Shown piece after piece: positions 52,403-61,853 of a DNA stretch of 64,000 nt (the stretch's first letter is position 1; every line of letters begins with the position of its first letter). The notes below the pieces were generated by a model, which was not told the DNA's origin, ran no database searches, and worked only from the letters and a program-made list of their open reading frames with translations. A program made the position numbers and the translations under genes. Origin of the DNA: Streptantibioticus ferralitis (GTDB lineage Bacteria > Actinomycetota > Actinomycetes > Streptomycetales > Streptomycetaceae); contig NZ_JARHTQ010000005.1 in assembly GCF_029223525.1 (NCBI RefSeq), positions 310,001 to 374,000 of the forward strand, written 5' to 3'.

Positions 52403-52611
52403 AGAATTTCCCCTCTCTGCTGGTGTGCCGCTGGTAGCGGCAGCGATCAAGCAGGTCCAGGGAGATCCTTTCGTCCACTTAGAGGATCCGCACAGATATT
52501 CAAGAGATTTCTTTACCATTTCGTAAGACTGGCTTGTGGGTTGACGCTCCGCCAGCCGAATGCCGCCGGTCGGCGTAGCGCCGGTCCGGCGGATTCCCGT
52601 CTCCGCGTGGC
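52403..52611 (-). promoter_or_regulatory. Promoter region of the aminopeptidase gene
   Basis: AT-rich stretch at about 52490-52530. On the minus strand it contains GGTAAAG (plus-strand 52511-52517), 109 bp before the start codon, as in front of sedolisin 1. Confidence 0.4.
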
Positions 52612-53427
52612 CTACCCCGCGGCGGCCGCCGCGGCCTGCCGGCCGGCGTCGAGCAGCCGACGCACCATCAGGGCGTCCTCGGCCAGCGCGGTCACCAGGG
52701 CCGCCGGTCCAGCGAGCGGAGTGAGCATCGCCTCGCCCTCGGCCGGATCCGACGGCAGCACCGCAACCTGGCAGGGCCGGTCCCGGAACCGTGGTTCCAC
52801 GACCAGGAGTTGGCCGACGGCCCGGTACCGGTCGAGCACCGCGGGCCCCGACCAACCGGGCGCCCCCGGGCCCAGGGCGAGTCCCTGATCGAGCAGCGCA
52901 CGGCCGTCCAGCCGGACGGTCAGCCTGCTCACCAGCCGCCCCGGCCGCTCCCCCGCCCGACCCAGCACCAGTTCCTCACGGAGCACCAGTCGGGCCCCCT
53001 CTGCAAGGTCCACCCGGGTGGTCATCGCCAGATCGCTCCCGGCCGCCGCGATCAACGGCTCCGGCAGCCAGCACAGCTCGGCGTCCGAATCCACCGTCAG
53101 CCGCACGTCATACGTGGCGGAGCGCCCGCACCGCCCCGGCAGCGAGACCGTGGCCGCCGCCGAGCCCACCGCGAGCCGGGCCCCGGTACGTACCCGCGTG
53201 TCCAGCGAGAGGTGGTCGCCGCCCAGCGGCGCGCTCATCGCCCCGACGACGGTGACCTGGGCGGTGCCCGGTGCGACGGCCCGAGTGCGGCGCAGGGCGA
53301 GCGGCCCCGCTCCGTCGAGTACCGGCAGCGCCGTCCCGCCGCGGCCGTCCGGTGCGGCCACGATCCGGGCGGCAGCGCGCACCCCGCTGGCCGGTGCGGT
53401 GGCCCGGGTCGGCACGACGGCGGTCAT
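52612..53427 (-). CDS. ureD: Urease accessory protein UreD
   Basis: Accessory protein of 271 residues that docks on the apo-urease and channels nickel from UreG. UreD has little sequence conservation; identification rests on position at the end of the urease operon and on the family pattern ([70 protein letters not shown]). It overlaps ureG by 4 bp, so they are translationally coupled. Confidence 0.9.
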   Translation of the reverse strand: MTAVVPTRATAPASGVRAAARIVAAPDGRGGTALPVLDGAGPLALRRTRAVAPGTAQVTVVGAMSAPLGGDHLSLDTRVRTGARLAVGSAAATVSLPGRCGRSATYDVRLTVDSDAELCWLPEPLIAAAGSDLAMTTRVDLAEGARLVLREELVLGRAGERPGRLVSRLTVRLDGRALLDQGLALGPGAPGWSGPAVLDRYRAVGQLLVVEPRFRDRPCQVAVLPSDPAEGEAMLTPLAGPAALVTALAEDALMVRRLLDAGRQAAAAAAG

Positions 53428-54167
53428 GCGGCCGCCGCGGTCCATCCGGCGAGCCGCTCCCGGACCCAGCCGATGACCGGAGCTATCCCATCCGGTTCGG
53501 TCAACGAGGTGAAGGCGACCGGCAGTTCACCCCGCTGGGTCCTGGCGTCCCGCGCCATGACCCCCAGGTCGGCGCCGACCAGCGGGGCGAGGTCGGTCTT
53601 GTTGACCACCAGGAGATCGGCAGTGGACACCCCCGGGCCGCCCTTGCGCGGGATCTTGTCGCCGCCCGCGACGTCGATCACGAAGATCTGCGCGTCGACC
53701 AGCCCCTTGGAGAAGGTGGCGGTGAGGTTGTCGCCGCCCGATTCGACGAGGACGAGGTCGAGCGGCCCCACCGTCTCCTCCAGATCCTCGACCGCTTCGA
53801 GGTTGGCGGAGATGTCATCCCGGATGGCGGTGTGCGGGCATGCGCCGGTCTCCACCGCGGTGATCCGCTCGGCCGGCAGCACCGCGTTGCGCAGCAGGAA
53901 CTCCGCGTCTTCCCGGGTGTAGATGTCATTGGTGACAACGGCGATGGACAACTCGTCTCGCAGCTGGCGGCAGATCGCGGCGACCGTGGCGGTCTTCCCG
54001 GAGCCGACCGGCCCGCCCAGGCCGATCCGCAGCGCCCGTCGGGTGCCGTCCGGCCGCACGGTCGGAGCGCTCGAAGAGGTGGGCGCGGGGTGCTTCCCTG
54101 AAAGGGCGGTGGCGGGCGACGGGTGGGAGTACCGCTGCGGGTAGGTCTCGGGGTGGTCCAGATGCAT
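53424..54167 (-). CDS. ureG: Urease accessory GTPase UreG
   Basis: SIMIBI-class GTPase of 247 residues that delivers nickel to urease. P-loop [10 protein letters not shown]; the Ni-binding motif is [14 protein letters not shown] (Cys-Pro-His); [13 protein letters not shown] binds guanine. The first about 40 residues ([25 protein letters not shown]) are a His-containing extension, as often seen in UreG proteins that store nickel. The ATG at 54167 begins this extension. Confidence 0.95.
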   Translation of the reverse strand: MHLDHPETYPQRYSHPSPATALSGKHPAPTSSSAPTVRPDGTRRALRIGLGGPVGSGKTATVAAICRQLRDELSIAVVTNDIYTREDAEFLLRNAVLPAERITAVETGACPHTAIRDDISANLEAVEDLEETVGPLDLVLVESGGDNLTATFSKGLVDAQIFVIDVAGGDKIPRKGGPGVSTADLLVVNKTDLAPLVGADLGVMARDARTQRGELPVAFTSLTEPDGIAPVIGWVRERLAGWTAAAA

Positions 54168-54201
54168 GGTCGGCTCCGGGCGGATCGGGGGTACGGGGCG
54201 G

Positions 54202-54900
54202 CTAGGAGGCGAAGAGTCGGACCGGCCAGGCGGCGTGCCGCTCGGCGGCGATCTCCAGCAGGGGCGCGGAGGCGGCCGGCAGGGCGTCGACATCGCTGTC
54301 GAGGGCCAACCGGGCGGAGTCCACCGCCTGTTGGGCGACGCGGTCGAGGTCGGGGGCGAGTCGGGCGAGGACGGCGGTGGCGTCGAACGGATCGAGGCTG
54401 AGCAGCCGCACCGCCGCTGTCGCCGGTCCGCTGACCGCCTCGTACGCCGCCGCGTGCGCCGCGTCGAGCGGCCCGAGCCCGGCCGCGCTGGCGGTCACCC
54501 CGAGCACCACGGGTTGATGGGCGCCGCGCGGCCGAGCCGCCGCCAGCGCGTCCAGCACGGGCGACGGCCAGCAGGCGCGGGCCGCGCGCATCATCTGGCG
54601 GCCGAGCTTGCGAGCGGTGGCCCGCAACGCGGGCGAGGGGGTACGGGCATCGGCCGCCTCGTCCAGCAGCAGCGGATCGACTCCGGCCGCCGCGGCAGCG
54701 GCGAGAGCGGCGGCCACCAGTCCGGCGGTGTCCAGCCGCCCCCGGCAGAACGCCTCCAGGGACGTGGCGTCATACAGCCGGCCGGCCGCCACCGCCGCCT
54801 CGGCGCCTCCGGAGTGGGCATGCCCGCCCGCCGGGAAGCGCCCGTCCGCGAGGACGAGCAGCGCGGCGCGGTTGGCCGGTGCCGTCGTGGTGATCGTCAT
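54202..54900 (-). CDS. ureF: Urease accessory protein UreF
   Basis: Helical accessory protein of 232 residues that gates GTP hydrolysis by UreG in the UreDFG activation complex. The family pattern [28 protein letters not shown] near the N-terminus is clear. Ala-rich, as is typical in this operon. It lies between ureC (17 bp upstream) and ureG (34 bp downstream). Confidence 0.92.
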   Translation of the reverse strand: MTITTTAPANRAALLVLADGRFPAGGHAHSGGAEAAVAAGRLYDATSLEAFCRGRLDTAGLVAAALAAAAAAGVDPLLLDEAADARTPSPALRATARKLGRQMMRAARACWPSPVLDALAAARPRGAHQPVVLGVTASAAGLGPLDAAHAAAYEAVSGPATAAVRLLSLDPFDATAVLARLAPDLDRVAQQAVDSARLALDSDVDALPAASAPLLEIAAERHAAWPVRLFAS

Positions 54901-54917
54901 GGCGTACCCCGCAGGCC

Positions 54918-56660
54918 TCAGAACAGGAAGTAGCGCTGGGCCATGGGCAGTTCGACGGCCGGTGCCGGATCGATGGCCTCCCCGTCAATGCGCACCGTGA
55001 AGGAGTCCGGGTCGACGTCCACCCGCGGCAGCGCGTCGTTCTCCCGCATGTCCGCCTTGGTGACCGCGCGGGTGCTGCGGATGGCGGCGAACCGTTTGCC
55101 GAGCCCCAGCCGGTCCACGAGCCCGTCGTCGAGCGCCGTCTGGGTCACGAAGTTGACGGAGTTGCCCGACGGTGCCCGACCGGTCGCTCCGAACATCGGC
55201 CGCGGCAGCATGGGTTGGGGGGTCGGGATGGAGGCGTTGGCATCGCCCATCTGCGCGTACGCGATCTGCCCGCCCTTGATGACCAGTTGAGGTTTGACGC
55301 CGAAGAAGGCGGGCTCCCACAGCACCAGGTCGGCGAGTTTGCCCTCCTCGACCGAGCCGATCTCGCCGTCGAGGCCCTGGGCGACCGCGGGGTTGATGGT
55401 GTATTTGGCGACATAGCGACGAACCCGGTGGTTGTCCGCCCTGCCGTCGCCCGGTAGGGAGCCGCGACGCCTCTTCATCACATGGGCGGTCTGCCAGGTG
55501 CGCAGCACGACCTCGCCGATCCGGCCCATCGCCTGCGAGTCCGAGGAGATGATGGATATCGCGCCGAGATCATGCAGTACATCCTCGGCGGCGATGGTGG
55601 ACGGCCGGATACGGGACTCGGCGAAGGCGAGGTCCTCGGGCACCGTCGGGTTGAGGTGATGGCAGACCATCAGCATGTCGAGGTGCTCCTCGACGGTGTT
55701 GACGGTGTGCGGACGGGTGGGATTGGTCGAGGACGGCAGTACGTTGGGCCGGGAGACCACGGTGATGATGTCCGGTGCGTGTCCGCCGCCCGCGCCCTCG
55801 GTGTGGTAGGCGTGGATTGCGCGTCCGGCGATAGCGGCCAGGGTGTCCTCCACGAACCCGGCCTCGTTCAATGTGTCGGTGTGCACGGCGAGTTGGGCAC
55901 CGCTTGCTTCGCACACCGTCAGGCAGGCGTCGATCGCGGCGGGGGTGGCTCCCCAGTCCTCGTGCACCTTGAAGCCCAGTACTCCGGCGCGCAGTTGGTC
56001 GTACATCGACTCGGCGCTGACCGTATTGCCCTTGCCCAGCAGACCGATGTTGACCGGCGACGACTCCAGCGCTTCGAACATCCTGCCAAGGTGCCAGGCG
56101 CCGGGGGTGATGGTGGTGGCCTTGGTGCCCTCGGCGGGTCCGGTACCCCCGCCGACCAGGGTGGTCACGCCCGAGGCCAGCGCTTCGTCGACGATCTGCG
56201 GGCAGACGAAGTGGACGTGTGCGTCGATGGCACCGGCCGTGATGATCTTGCCGTTGCCCGCGACGATCTCGGTTTCCGGGCCGATGACCAGCCCTGGGTG
56301 AATCCCGTCCATCGTCTCCGGATTACCGGCCTTGCCGATGGCGGCGATACGTCCATCACGGATGCCGATATCGGCCTTGATGATGCCCCAGTGGTCGATG
56401 ATCACCGCGCCGGTGATCACGGTGTCCGGCGCGCCCTGGGCGCGGGTGACCCGGGACTGTCCCATGGACTCGCGGATCACCTTGCCGCCGCCGAAGACCG
56501 CCTCGTCACCGCTGTTGCCCGGTCCACCGGACAGGTCGCGTTCGATCTCGACCAGCAGATCGGTGTCGGCGAGCCGGATGAGGTCGCCGGTGGTGGGTCC
56601 GAACAGGTCGGCGTAGACGGCACGGCTCAGCCGGATCGGCTCGCGCAGGGAGTCAGTCAT
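54918..56660 (-). CDS. ureC: Urease alpha subunit
   Basis: Catalytic subunit of 580 residues that hydrolyses urea to ammonia and carbon dioxide. The nickel-bridging lysine to be carbamylated is in [12 protein letters not shown]; nickel-ligand histidines are in [12 protein letters not shown] and [14 protein letters not shown]. The flap histidine is in [23 protein letters not shown]. All active-site residues I can check are present, so an active enzyme is expected. It overlaps ureB by 8 bp. Confidence 0.97.
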   Translation of the reverse strand: MTDSLREPIRLSRAVYADLFGPTTGDLIRLADTDLLVEIERDLSGGPGNSGDEAVFGGGKVIRESMGQSRVTRAQGAPDTVITGAVIIDHWGIIKADIGIRDGRIAAIGKAGNPETMDGIHPGLVIGPETEIVAGNGKIITAGAIDAHVHFVCPQIVDEALASGVTTLVGGGTGPAEGTKATTITPGAWHLGRMFEALESSPVNIGLLGKGNTVSAESMYDQLRAGVLGFKVHEDWGATPAAIDACLTVCEASGAQLAVHTDTLNEAGFVEDTLAAIAGRAIHAYHTEGAGGGHAPDIITVVSRPNVLPSSTNPTRPHTVNTVEEHLDMLMVCHHLNPTVPEDLAFAESRIRPSTIAAEDVLHDLGAISIISSDSQAMGRIGEVVLRTWQTAHVMKRRRGSLPGDGRADNHRVRRYVAKYTINPAVAQGLDGEIGSVEEGKLADLVLWEPAFFGVKPQLVIKGGQIAYAQMGDANASIPTPQPMLPRPMFGATGRAPSGNSVNFVTQTALDDGLVDRLGLGKRFAAIRSTRAVTKADMRENDALPRVDVDPDSFTVRIDGEAIDPAPAVELPMAQRYFLF

Positions 56661-56964
56661 CGAGTGCCCCCGCCGTCTGTCCACGCAGTCCGGCGACGAT
56701 CCGGGCGCCCGCGATGGGCACCAGTGCGACCTCGACCGGGATACCGGGCTCGAAGCGTACGGCGGTGCCCGCGGCGATCCCCAGGCGCATGCCGTGCGCG
56801 GCGGCCCGGTCGAAACGCAGGGCGGGGTTGGCCTCGGCGAAATGGTAGTGGGAGCCGACCTGTACGGGACGGTCGGCGGCGTTGAGCACGGTGAGCCGGG
56901 TAACCGGCCGGCCCTCGTTGAGGGTTACCGGCTCGTCGGCGACGAGTATCTCTCCGGGGATCAT
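56653..56964 (-). CDS. ureB: Urease beta subunit
   Basis: A 103-residue structural subunit with [74 protein letters not shown], a near-invariant pattern. A separate ureB (not fused to ureA) is the usual bacterial form. The ATG at 56964 follows AGGACA. Confidence 0.96.
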   Translation of the reverse strand: MIPGEILVADEPVTLNEGRPVTRLTVLNAADRPVQVGSHYHFAEANPALRFDRAAAHGMRLGIAAGTAVRFEPGIPVEVALVPIAGARIVAGLRGQTAGALDD

Positions 56965-56989
56965 GAAGTGGCGTGTCCTGTCAGCCGGT

Positions 56990-57301
56990 TCAGACGATCG
57001 GGTCATGGACGGTGACCAGCTTGGTTCCGTCCGGGAAGGTGGCCTCGACCTGTACCGAGTGCAGCATCTCGGGAATGCCGTCCATCACCTCGTCGCGGGT
57101 GAGCACCTTGCGGCCGGAGGCCATCAGTTCGGCCACCGTGTTGCCGTCCCTGGCGCCTTCCAGGACATGTGAGGTGATGAGGGCGACGGCCTCGGGATGG
57201 TTGAGCTTCAACCCCCGGGCCCGTCGCTTCTCCGCCACATCGGCGGCGACGTGGATCAGCAGGCGCTCCTGCTCGTGCGGAGTCAGTTGCACACGCACCA
57301 C
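56990..57301 (-). CDS. ureA: Urease gamma subunit
   Basis: A 103-residue structural subunit: [48 protein letters not shown], then [31 protein letters not shown]. First gene of the operon ureA-ureB-ureC-ureF-ureG-ureD. Two adjacent GTG codons could start it; the promoter should lie in 57302-57500. Confidence 0.96.
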   Translation of the reverse strand: MVRVQLTPHEQERLLIHVAADVAEKRRARGLKLNHPEAVALITSHVLEGARDGNTVAELMASGRKVLTRDEVMDGIPEMLHSVQVEATFPDGTKLVTVHDPIV

Positions 57302-57501
57302 CTCACAGTTGATCCGGCGACCGGCCGGAACGCAGGACGGCCGCGCCCTCGCCGGGCGGCGCCGCGCGCACCGTAGTCGTGGCAGACCCCTGTTTCACCT
57401 GCCGGTTCTCAGGATTTTGCAGGGTGGTTACGCCACTGGATCGGTGCTGTTTCCGCCGCGTTAAGGAGCTAGCGCGGTCGCGATGGGGGGTGCCTGAGCC
57501 G

Positions 57502-57795
57502 TCAGGTGGTGTCGCGGCGGGAGGCCATCGGGTCGATGTGCTGGGCGGCGATGCCGAAGCGGCGGCGTTCGCCCGTGGCGGACGAGCCGGGGACATGCGT
57601 GGAGACCGTGCTGATCACCCGCTCCCCCTCCTTCTCCTCGCCCTCTTCGAGTCGTCGCAGGTCATCGGCGGACACCAGGGCAACCAGCGGCTTGCCGTGC
57701 CGGGTCACGACCACCCGCTCACCGCCGTACACCACACGGTTGATCAGTTCCGCGAGCTCCGCGCGGGCTTGTGTCACCGGGACTTCATACGCCAT
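57502..57795 (-). CDS. Phd/YefM-family antitoxin without adjacent toxin
   Basis: A 97-residue protein whose first 60 residues are a Phd/YefM antitoxin domain ([50 protein letters not shown]), with an acidic stretch and an unstructured tail. Such proteins bind DNA as dimers and neutralise a toxin (Doc or YoeB class). No toxin gene is next to it; downstream is ureA and upstream, divergent, is the ClpP-like gene. It probably represses its own promoter through the site at 57813-57829. It may be a solitary regulator or pair with a distant toxin. Confidence 0.85.
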   Translation of the reverse strand: MAYEVPVTQARAELAELINRVVYGGERVVVTRHGKPLVALVSADDLRRLEEGEEKEGERVISTVSTHVPGSSATGERRRFGIAAQHIDPMASRRDTT

Positions 57796-57812
57796 GCTCC
57801 CATCATAACGTC

Positions 57813-57829
57813 ATGTACATCCTGTACAT
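57813..57829. promoter_or_regulatory. Repeated TGTACA operator of antitoxin/ClpP-like genes
   Basis: TGTACA occurs twice (57814-57819, 57823-57828), giving a 15-bp palindrome (57814-57828) with 3 central bases within AT-rich sequence, 18 bp from the antitoxin start codon and 63 bp from the ClpP-like start. Phd-type antitoxins bind short palindromes like this. Confidence 0.6.
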
Positions 57830-57891
57830 TTTGCACAGAAGGCCGGCCCCCTTGGGCCGAAGGGGTGCCCTGGCGCGCATGGAGGTGCCGC

Positions 57892-58524
57892 ATGATCCAA
57901 TCGACCGCCCGGTATGTCCTTCCCGAGTTCACCGAGCGCACCACGCAAGGCCTGCGCACGATGGACCCGTACTCCAAGCTGCTCTCCGAACGGGTGGTCT
58001 TCCTCGGCGCACCCATCGACGACACCTCGGCGAACGATGTGATGGTGCAGTTGCTGCAGCTCGAACACACCGCCCCGGAACAGGACATCCAGCTCTACAT
58101 CAACTCGCCTGGCGGATCGTTCACCGCGATGTCGGCGGTGTACGACACCATGCGGTTCATCTCCTGCGAGATCCAGACGGTATGCCTGGGCCAGGCAGCC
58201 TCGGCCGCCGCCGTCCTACTGGCCGCGGGCTCCCCCGGCAAACGCCTCGCCCTGCCCGGCGCAAGGGTCCTCCTCGACCAGCCGGGTATCGCGGAACCGG
58301 TGCGCGGCCAACCCTCGGACCTGGAGATCCAGGCGAACGAGGTACAGCGGCAGCGTGAGTTGACGGAACAGTTGCTGGCCCACCACACCGGCCAGCCGGT
58401 GGAACGGGTTCGCGGGGACCTCGAACGCGCCACCGTCCTGGACGGCGAAGGCGCCCTGGCATACGGGCTGGTCGACCACCTCACCAGCAGCCGCAAGACG
58501 GCCCTGCCGTTCAGGGAGCGGTGA
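57892..58524 (+). CDS. ClpP-like protein lacking catalytic His and Asp
   Basis: A 210-residue protein with the whole ClpP fold: [41 protein letters not shown], and [34 protein letters not shown]. The nucleophile serine is retained (S104). The catalytic histidine, normally in the sequence IHQP, is Asp here (D129, LLDQPG), and the catalytic aspartate of the RDRF-type position aligns with Ala180. Two of three triad residues are therefore lost, and it should not be an ordinary protease. It may be an inactive subunit that assembles with other ClpP copies. The ATG at 57892 has GGAGGTG 5 nt upstream. A small hypothetical gene follows after 6 bp. Confidence 0.85.
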   Translation: MIQSTARYVLPEFTERTTQGLRTMDPYSKLLSERVVFLGAPIDDTSANDVMVQLLQLEHTAPEQDIQLYINSPGGSFTAMSAVYDTMRFISCEIQTVCLGQAASAAAVLLAAGSPGKRLALPGARVLLDQPGIAEPVRGQPSDLEIQANEVQRQRELTEQLLAHHTGQPVERVRGDLERATVLDGEGALAYGLVDHLTSSRKTALPFRER

Positions 58525-58530
58525 CCGCCG

Positions 58531-58833
58531 GTGCTCCCCGAACTGCCGCGGCTGCCCGCACTCACCCGTGCCGAGGGCGCGCTGGTGGACCGCTATCTGG
58601 AGACGGTGGACCTGCTGGGGCGGATCAACCCGGCCCGCTGCACCGAAACGTACTCGGCACTGCGCGCCGCCCAGGCCCTGACGGGCACGGCGAACGCGCT
58701 GCGCGAGGCACTTGAGCTGATGTACGAGCGCGGCGAGCGCGAAGTGCACGGCCCGGCACTGGTGCGGGCGCTGCGCGTGCTGGACGGCGAGCGGCGTACC
58801 CGACTACCCGCCATCCCCCCGCCACCACTCTGA
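58531..58833 (+). CDS. Hypothetical helical protein, operon partner of ClpP-like gene
   Basis: A 100-residue soluble, probably helical protein (LTRAEGALVDRYLETVDLLGRINPARCTETYSALRAAQALTGTANALREALELMYERG). It has no signal or catalytic motif. It begins with GTG 6 bp after the ClpP-like stop and is very likely translated from the same message. A role with the ClpP-like protein is an inference from position only. Confidence 0.65.
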   Translation: MLPELPRLPALTRAEGALVDRYLETVDLLGRINPARCTETYSALRAAQALTGTANALREALELMYERGEREVHGPALVRALRVLDGERRTRLPAIPPPPL

Positions 58834-58999
58834 CGGACCATTCGCGGGCGGGATCCCAAAAGCGCCGACAGCGGCCTGATTGCGGGTCCGAACCGTCTCC
58901 CGGAAGCCCGAACGGAGGACCCTGCGGTCGGATTCGATGTGATTCGTGGGTAATGATCCCTGCGACGACAAGCCCCCGCCACAGCGACGGGGCGGTCCG

Positions 59000-59190
59000 G
59001 GCGGACGCCGAGTCCTGCCGCCGCCTGGATGCCGAGTCGACGCAGCAACGGCAGGAGCGGAGGACCCGAGCAGTACGGGGTCGTCCGGGAAACCGAGGAC
59101 GGTCCCTCGGGGTGAAGCCGCCACGGCGGCCGGGCAACTTCGCCAGCCCGAACCCGACAGGCCACCCTTCGTAGGCGGACGACGAAGGGG
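59000..59190 (+). ncRNA. c-di-AMP riboswitch (ydaO-yuaA type)
   Basis: The leader of the NlpC/P60 gene matches the conserved pieces of the ydaO/yuaA aptamer (RF00379) in order: GACGCCGAGTCCTGCCG at 59004-59020, GGGAAACCGAGGAC at 59087-59100, CTCGGGGTGAAGCCGCC at 59106-59122, GCCGGGCAACTTCG then CCCGAACCCGACAG ending near 59160, and GTAGGCGGACGACGAAGGGG ending at 59190. In streptomycetes it represses cell-wall hydrolase genes when c-di-AMP is high. Here the aptamer's end overlaps the ribosome site (GAAGGGG), 6 nt before the ATG. Confidence 0.85.
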
Positions 59191-59195
59191 TGCGC

Positions 59196-59669
59196 ATGAG
59201 TGCGCCGATAAATCCGTCTGTACTGCTCTCCCGTGTCAGCGCGACCGTGGCACTGGCCACCGCCGCTCTGGCCGGGACCATCGTGGCCCCGGGGCTCGCA
59301 CAACAGGCGAGTGCCTCCCCCGTATCCATCAGGGCCCTGAAGATCGCCACGGCCAAGCAGGGCTCCCCCTACCGGTGGGGCGCCACGGGCCCGTACAGCT
59401 TCGACTGTTCGGGACTGACGTCCTACGCCTTCCGGAAGGCGGGCCACAGACTGCCAAGGACCGCGGCGGCCCAGTACTACCGGACCCGCCATATCCCTGC
59501 CGGCGCCCGCCGTCCAGGTGACCTGGTCTTCTTCCACTACGGAGGTTACGTCTACCACGTGGGCGTCTACGCGGGGCACAACAAGATCCTGCACGCCCCC
59601 AAGACCGGCACACGAGTGCGCCTCGAACGGATCTGGACCCGCCACGTCTGGTACGGACGGGTGCGTTGA
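59196..59669 (+). CDS. Secreted NlpC/P60 peptidoglycan hydrolase
   Basis: A 157-residue secreted cell-wall endopeptidase. The signal peptide ends near ASA at about residue 40. The NlpC/P60 domain follows directly: YRWGATGPYSFDCSGLTSYAFRKAG with the nucleophile C71, then GDLVFFHYGGYVYHVGVYAG with H121, and H133 in KILHAPKTG. It cuts peptidoglycan stem peptides. There is no separate wall-binding domain. Expression is set by the c-di-AMP riboswitch just upstream, tying it to osmotic state, germination and growth. Confidence 0.92.
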   Translation: MSAPINPSVLLSRVSATVALATAALAGTIVAPGLAQQASASPVSIRALKIATAKQGSPYRWGATGPYSFDCSGLTSYAFRKAGHRLPRTAAAQYYRTRHIPAGARRPGDLVFFHYGGYVYHVGVYAGHNKILHAPKTGTRVRLERIWTRHVWYGRVR

Positions 59670-59838
59670 CCCTGGTGGCCCGGGAACCGCGGCATCTGCG
59701 ACTGCCGCCGCGGTTCCCGGGCCACCGCCTTGGCGGCAACGCCGTTGGACAAGTGGTGACTTGGCGGCGTGACAGTTCCGGCGGCTACGGCAACCGGGCA
59801 GCCGACGGGACGCCGTGCCGAACGCCCAACGAGCTCTG

Positions 59839-60309
59839 TCACGGGGTGCGTTCGCACGACCTGTCCCATAACTCGCCCCGGGCGCCGGACAGTGCGGGCC
59901 AGGGCAGCGCGATCCACACCGTTTTACCGCCCTCCGGTCGCGGCGCGACGGACATCCGGCCGCCCGACTCCGCGGTGAGGTAGCGGATGATGGCCATCCC
60001 CCGCCCGTTGTCCTGCTGCACCGCCGCCGGAAGCCGTTGGGGCCAGCGCGGATGGCTGTCACTGACACCGATGCGCAACCGCTCGTCGTGGTCGAGGAGC
60101 AGATCGACGGTGAACGTCGGCGACTGTCCGAGAGTGTGCTGCACGGCGTTGGTCGCCAACTCCGACACGATCAGCCGTACGGTGTCCGCGGCCGGCGCGG
60201 TGTCCGGCAGGCCCCAATCGTCGAGCACCCCGGTTACGTATCTACGCGCCACGGTCACCGAGGCGGGATCGCTCGGCAGGGTGACGGATGCTTCCTGGTG
60301 ATCTGCCAT
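59839..60309 (-). CDS. ATP-binding anti-sigma factor type regulator (HATPase_c_2)
   Basis: A 156-residue single-domain protein of the SpoIIAB/RsbW-related histidine kinase-like ATPases. The N box is RLIVSELATNAVQHT, followed by LRIGVSDSHPRWPQ and the G box DNGRGMAIIRYL. In streptomycetes dozens of these act as serine kinases or anti-sigma regulators, often with STAS-domain partners; the STAS gene at 14239 is far away and not proven as partner. The ATG at 60309 has GAGGGAC 10 nt upstream. Confidence 0.85.
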   Translation of the reverse strand: MADHQEASVTLPSDPASVTVARRYVTGVLDDWGLPDTAPAADTVRLIVSELATNAVQHTLGQSPTFTVDLLLDHDERLRIGVSDSHPRWPQRLPAAVQQDNGRGMAIIRYLTAESGGRMSVAPRPEGGKTVWIALPWPALSGARGELWDRSCERTP

Positions 60310-60537
60310 GGCGACGCTGTCCCTCTTCCGCCGGCTTGGGGCTCCGAGAGCGGACTGTCCGCGCCCTGCCGCCTGTGGATATGTCAGTGGCACGACTACG
60401 GACAGTTGCTTTTCTCAGAGTGCGATCCATGCTGCCGCCGATACGGGTGGTCCGCCAAGCGCTGCTTTGCTCTGTCCCCCAAAGCGGTGAACTCTATTGG
60501 GGAATACCGTGTTAGGCCGTCGCGGGCACACTCAGGT

Positions 60538-61680
60538 TCAGCCGCGCGGGGCGGTGCGGATGATCACGTCGCAGGCTTCGGCGATATCACCCTCCGTCAT
60601 ATCGGCGCGGGCGGAGAGCCGTAGCCGCGAGATTCCGTCCGGCACGGACGGCGGACGGAAGCAGCCGACGGCGATACCCGCCGCCCGGCAGTCCGCGGCC
60701 CACTGCACCGCGGCCTGCGGCCCCGGCGCCCGTACCGACAGCACACAGGCGTCGGGCGCGGCCGACTCAAGACCGGCCGAGGTCAGCCGCTGGTGCAGTT
60801 CACGGGCGACGGTACGGGCGCGCGCCGCCCGGCCCGGTTCGCCGCGCAGCAGGCGCAGTGCGGCCAGCGCTCCACCCGCCGCGGCCGGGGCGAGCCCGGT
60901 GTCGAAGATGAACGTACGTGCGGAGTTGACCAGATGTTCGATGACCGGGGCCGGACCGAGCACCGCACCCCCTTGGCTGCCCAGCGACTTCGACAGCGTG
61001 ACCGTGCACACCAGGCCGGGCGCACCGGACAGCCCCGCCTCGGCCGCCGTGCCCCGGCCGCCGTCGCCCAGCACCCCGAGCCCGTGCGCGTCGTCGACCA
61101 GCAGCCCCGCGCCCGCCTCTTGGCAGACAGCGGCCAGTTCACGCAGCGGCGCGGCGTCGCCGTCGACCGAGAAGACCGAGTCGGTGATGGCGAGCGCGGG
61201 CCCGTCATGCCCGTCCAGGGTCTTGCGGAACGCGTCCGGGTCGCGGTGCGGTACGACGGAGGTCTCGGCGCGCGAGAGGCGGCAGCCGTCGATCAGCGAG
61301 GCGTGGTTGCCGGCGTCGGAGACGATCAGCGCCCCCGACGGGGTGAGCGCGGTGACCGCGGCGAGGTTGGCGGCATAGCCCGTGGCGAAGACCAGGGCCG
61401 CCTCGAAACCGCAGAACGCGGCGAGTTCCGCCTCCAGTTCGGCGTGCAGCTCGGTCGTTCCGGTGACCAGCCGCGACCCGGTCGAGCCCGCGCCCCACCG
61501 CTGCGCGGCCCGCGCGGCGGCCCCGGTGACCTCGGGGTGCCGGGCGAGCCCCAGGTAGTCGTTGCTGGCCAGGTCGAGCAGGTCCGGCTCGGCGGGCCGG
61601 GGGCGCAGCGTACGGACCAGCCCGGCGCGGCGGCGGGCCTCGGCGCTGGCGTCGATCCAGTCGAACGGGTCACGGGTCAT
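60538..61680 (-). CDS. bioF: 8-amino-7-oxononanoate synthase
   Basis: PLP-dependent enzyme of 380 residues that joins pimeloyl thioester and L-alanine, the first ring-building step of biotin synthesis. Signatures are LASNDYLGLARHP, GSTGSRLVTG, VDDAHGLGVLG, and the PLP lysine in VTLSKSLGSQGG. It is divergent from bioB and bioA across 173 bp, where a shared promoter and any biotin regulator site should lie. The ATG at 61680 has no strong ribosome site. Confidence 0.95.
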   Translation of the reverse strand: MTRDPFDWIDASAEARRRAGLVRTLRPRPAEPDLLDLASNDYLGLARHPEVTGAAARAAQRWGAGSTGSRLVTGTTELHAELEAELAAFCGFEAALVFATGYAANLAAVTALTPSGALIVSDAGNHASLIDGCRLSRAETSVVPHRDPDAFRKTLDGHDGPALAITDSVFSVDGDAAPLRELAAVCQEAGAGLLVDDAHGLGVLGDGGRGTAAEAGLSGAPGLVCTVTLSKSLGSQGGAVLGPAPVIEHLVNSARTFIFDTGLAPAAAGGALAALRLLRGEPGRAARARTVARELHQRLTSAGLESAAPDACVLSVRAPGPQAAVQWAADCRAAGIAVGCFRPPSVPDGISRLRLSARADMTEGDIAEACDVIIRTAPRG

Positions 61681-61853
61681 GGTCGTCCAGTCGTCCAGGA
61701 GCTCGGGCGGGCGCACGGGGTCGCACCGGGTTTGCGTGAAACCTAACGGGCGTACGGCGCGAAACGTGGTGTGGCGATACACACATGTTGCTCGGCGGGT
61801 GTTGTGTGGTTTGCCATTGGCCCATGGCGCTCCCCTGGGCGAGGATCATCGCC

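Noticed and set aside
50837-52888. Long plus-strand frame opposite the secreted aminopeptidase
   Set aside because: Antisense shadow of a gene with clear catalytic motifs and signal peptide.
61681-61853. Possible biotin-repressor site between bioF and bioB
   Set aside because: I see CACACA/TGTGTG-type words but no convincing symmetric operator matching known BirA or BioQ sites.
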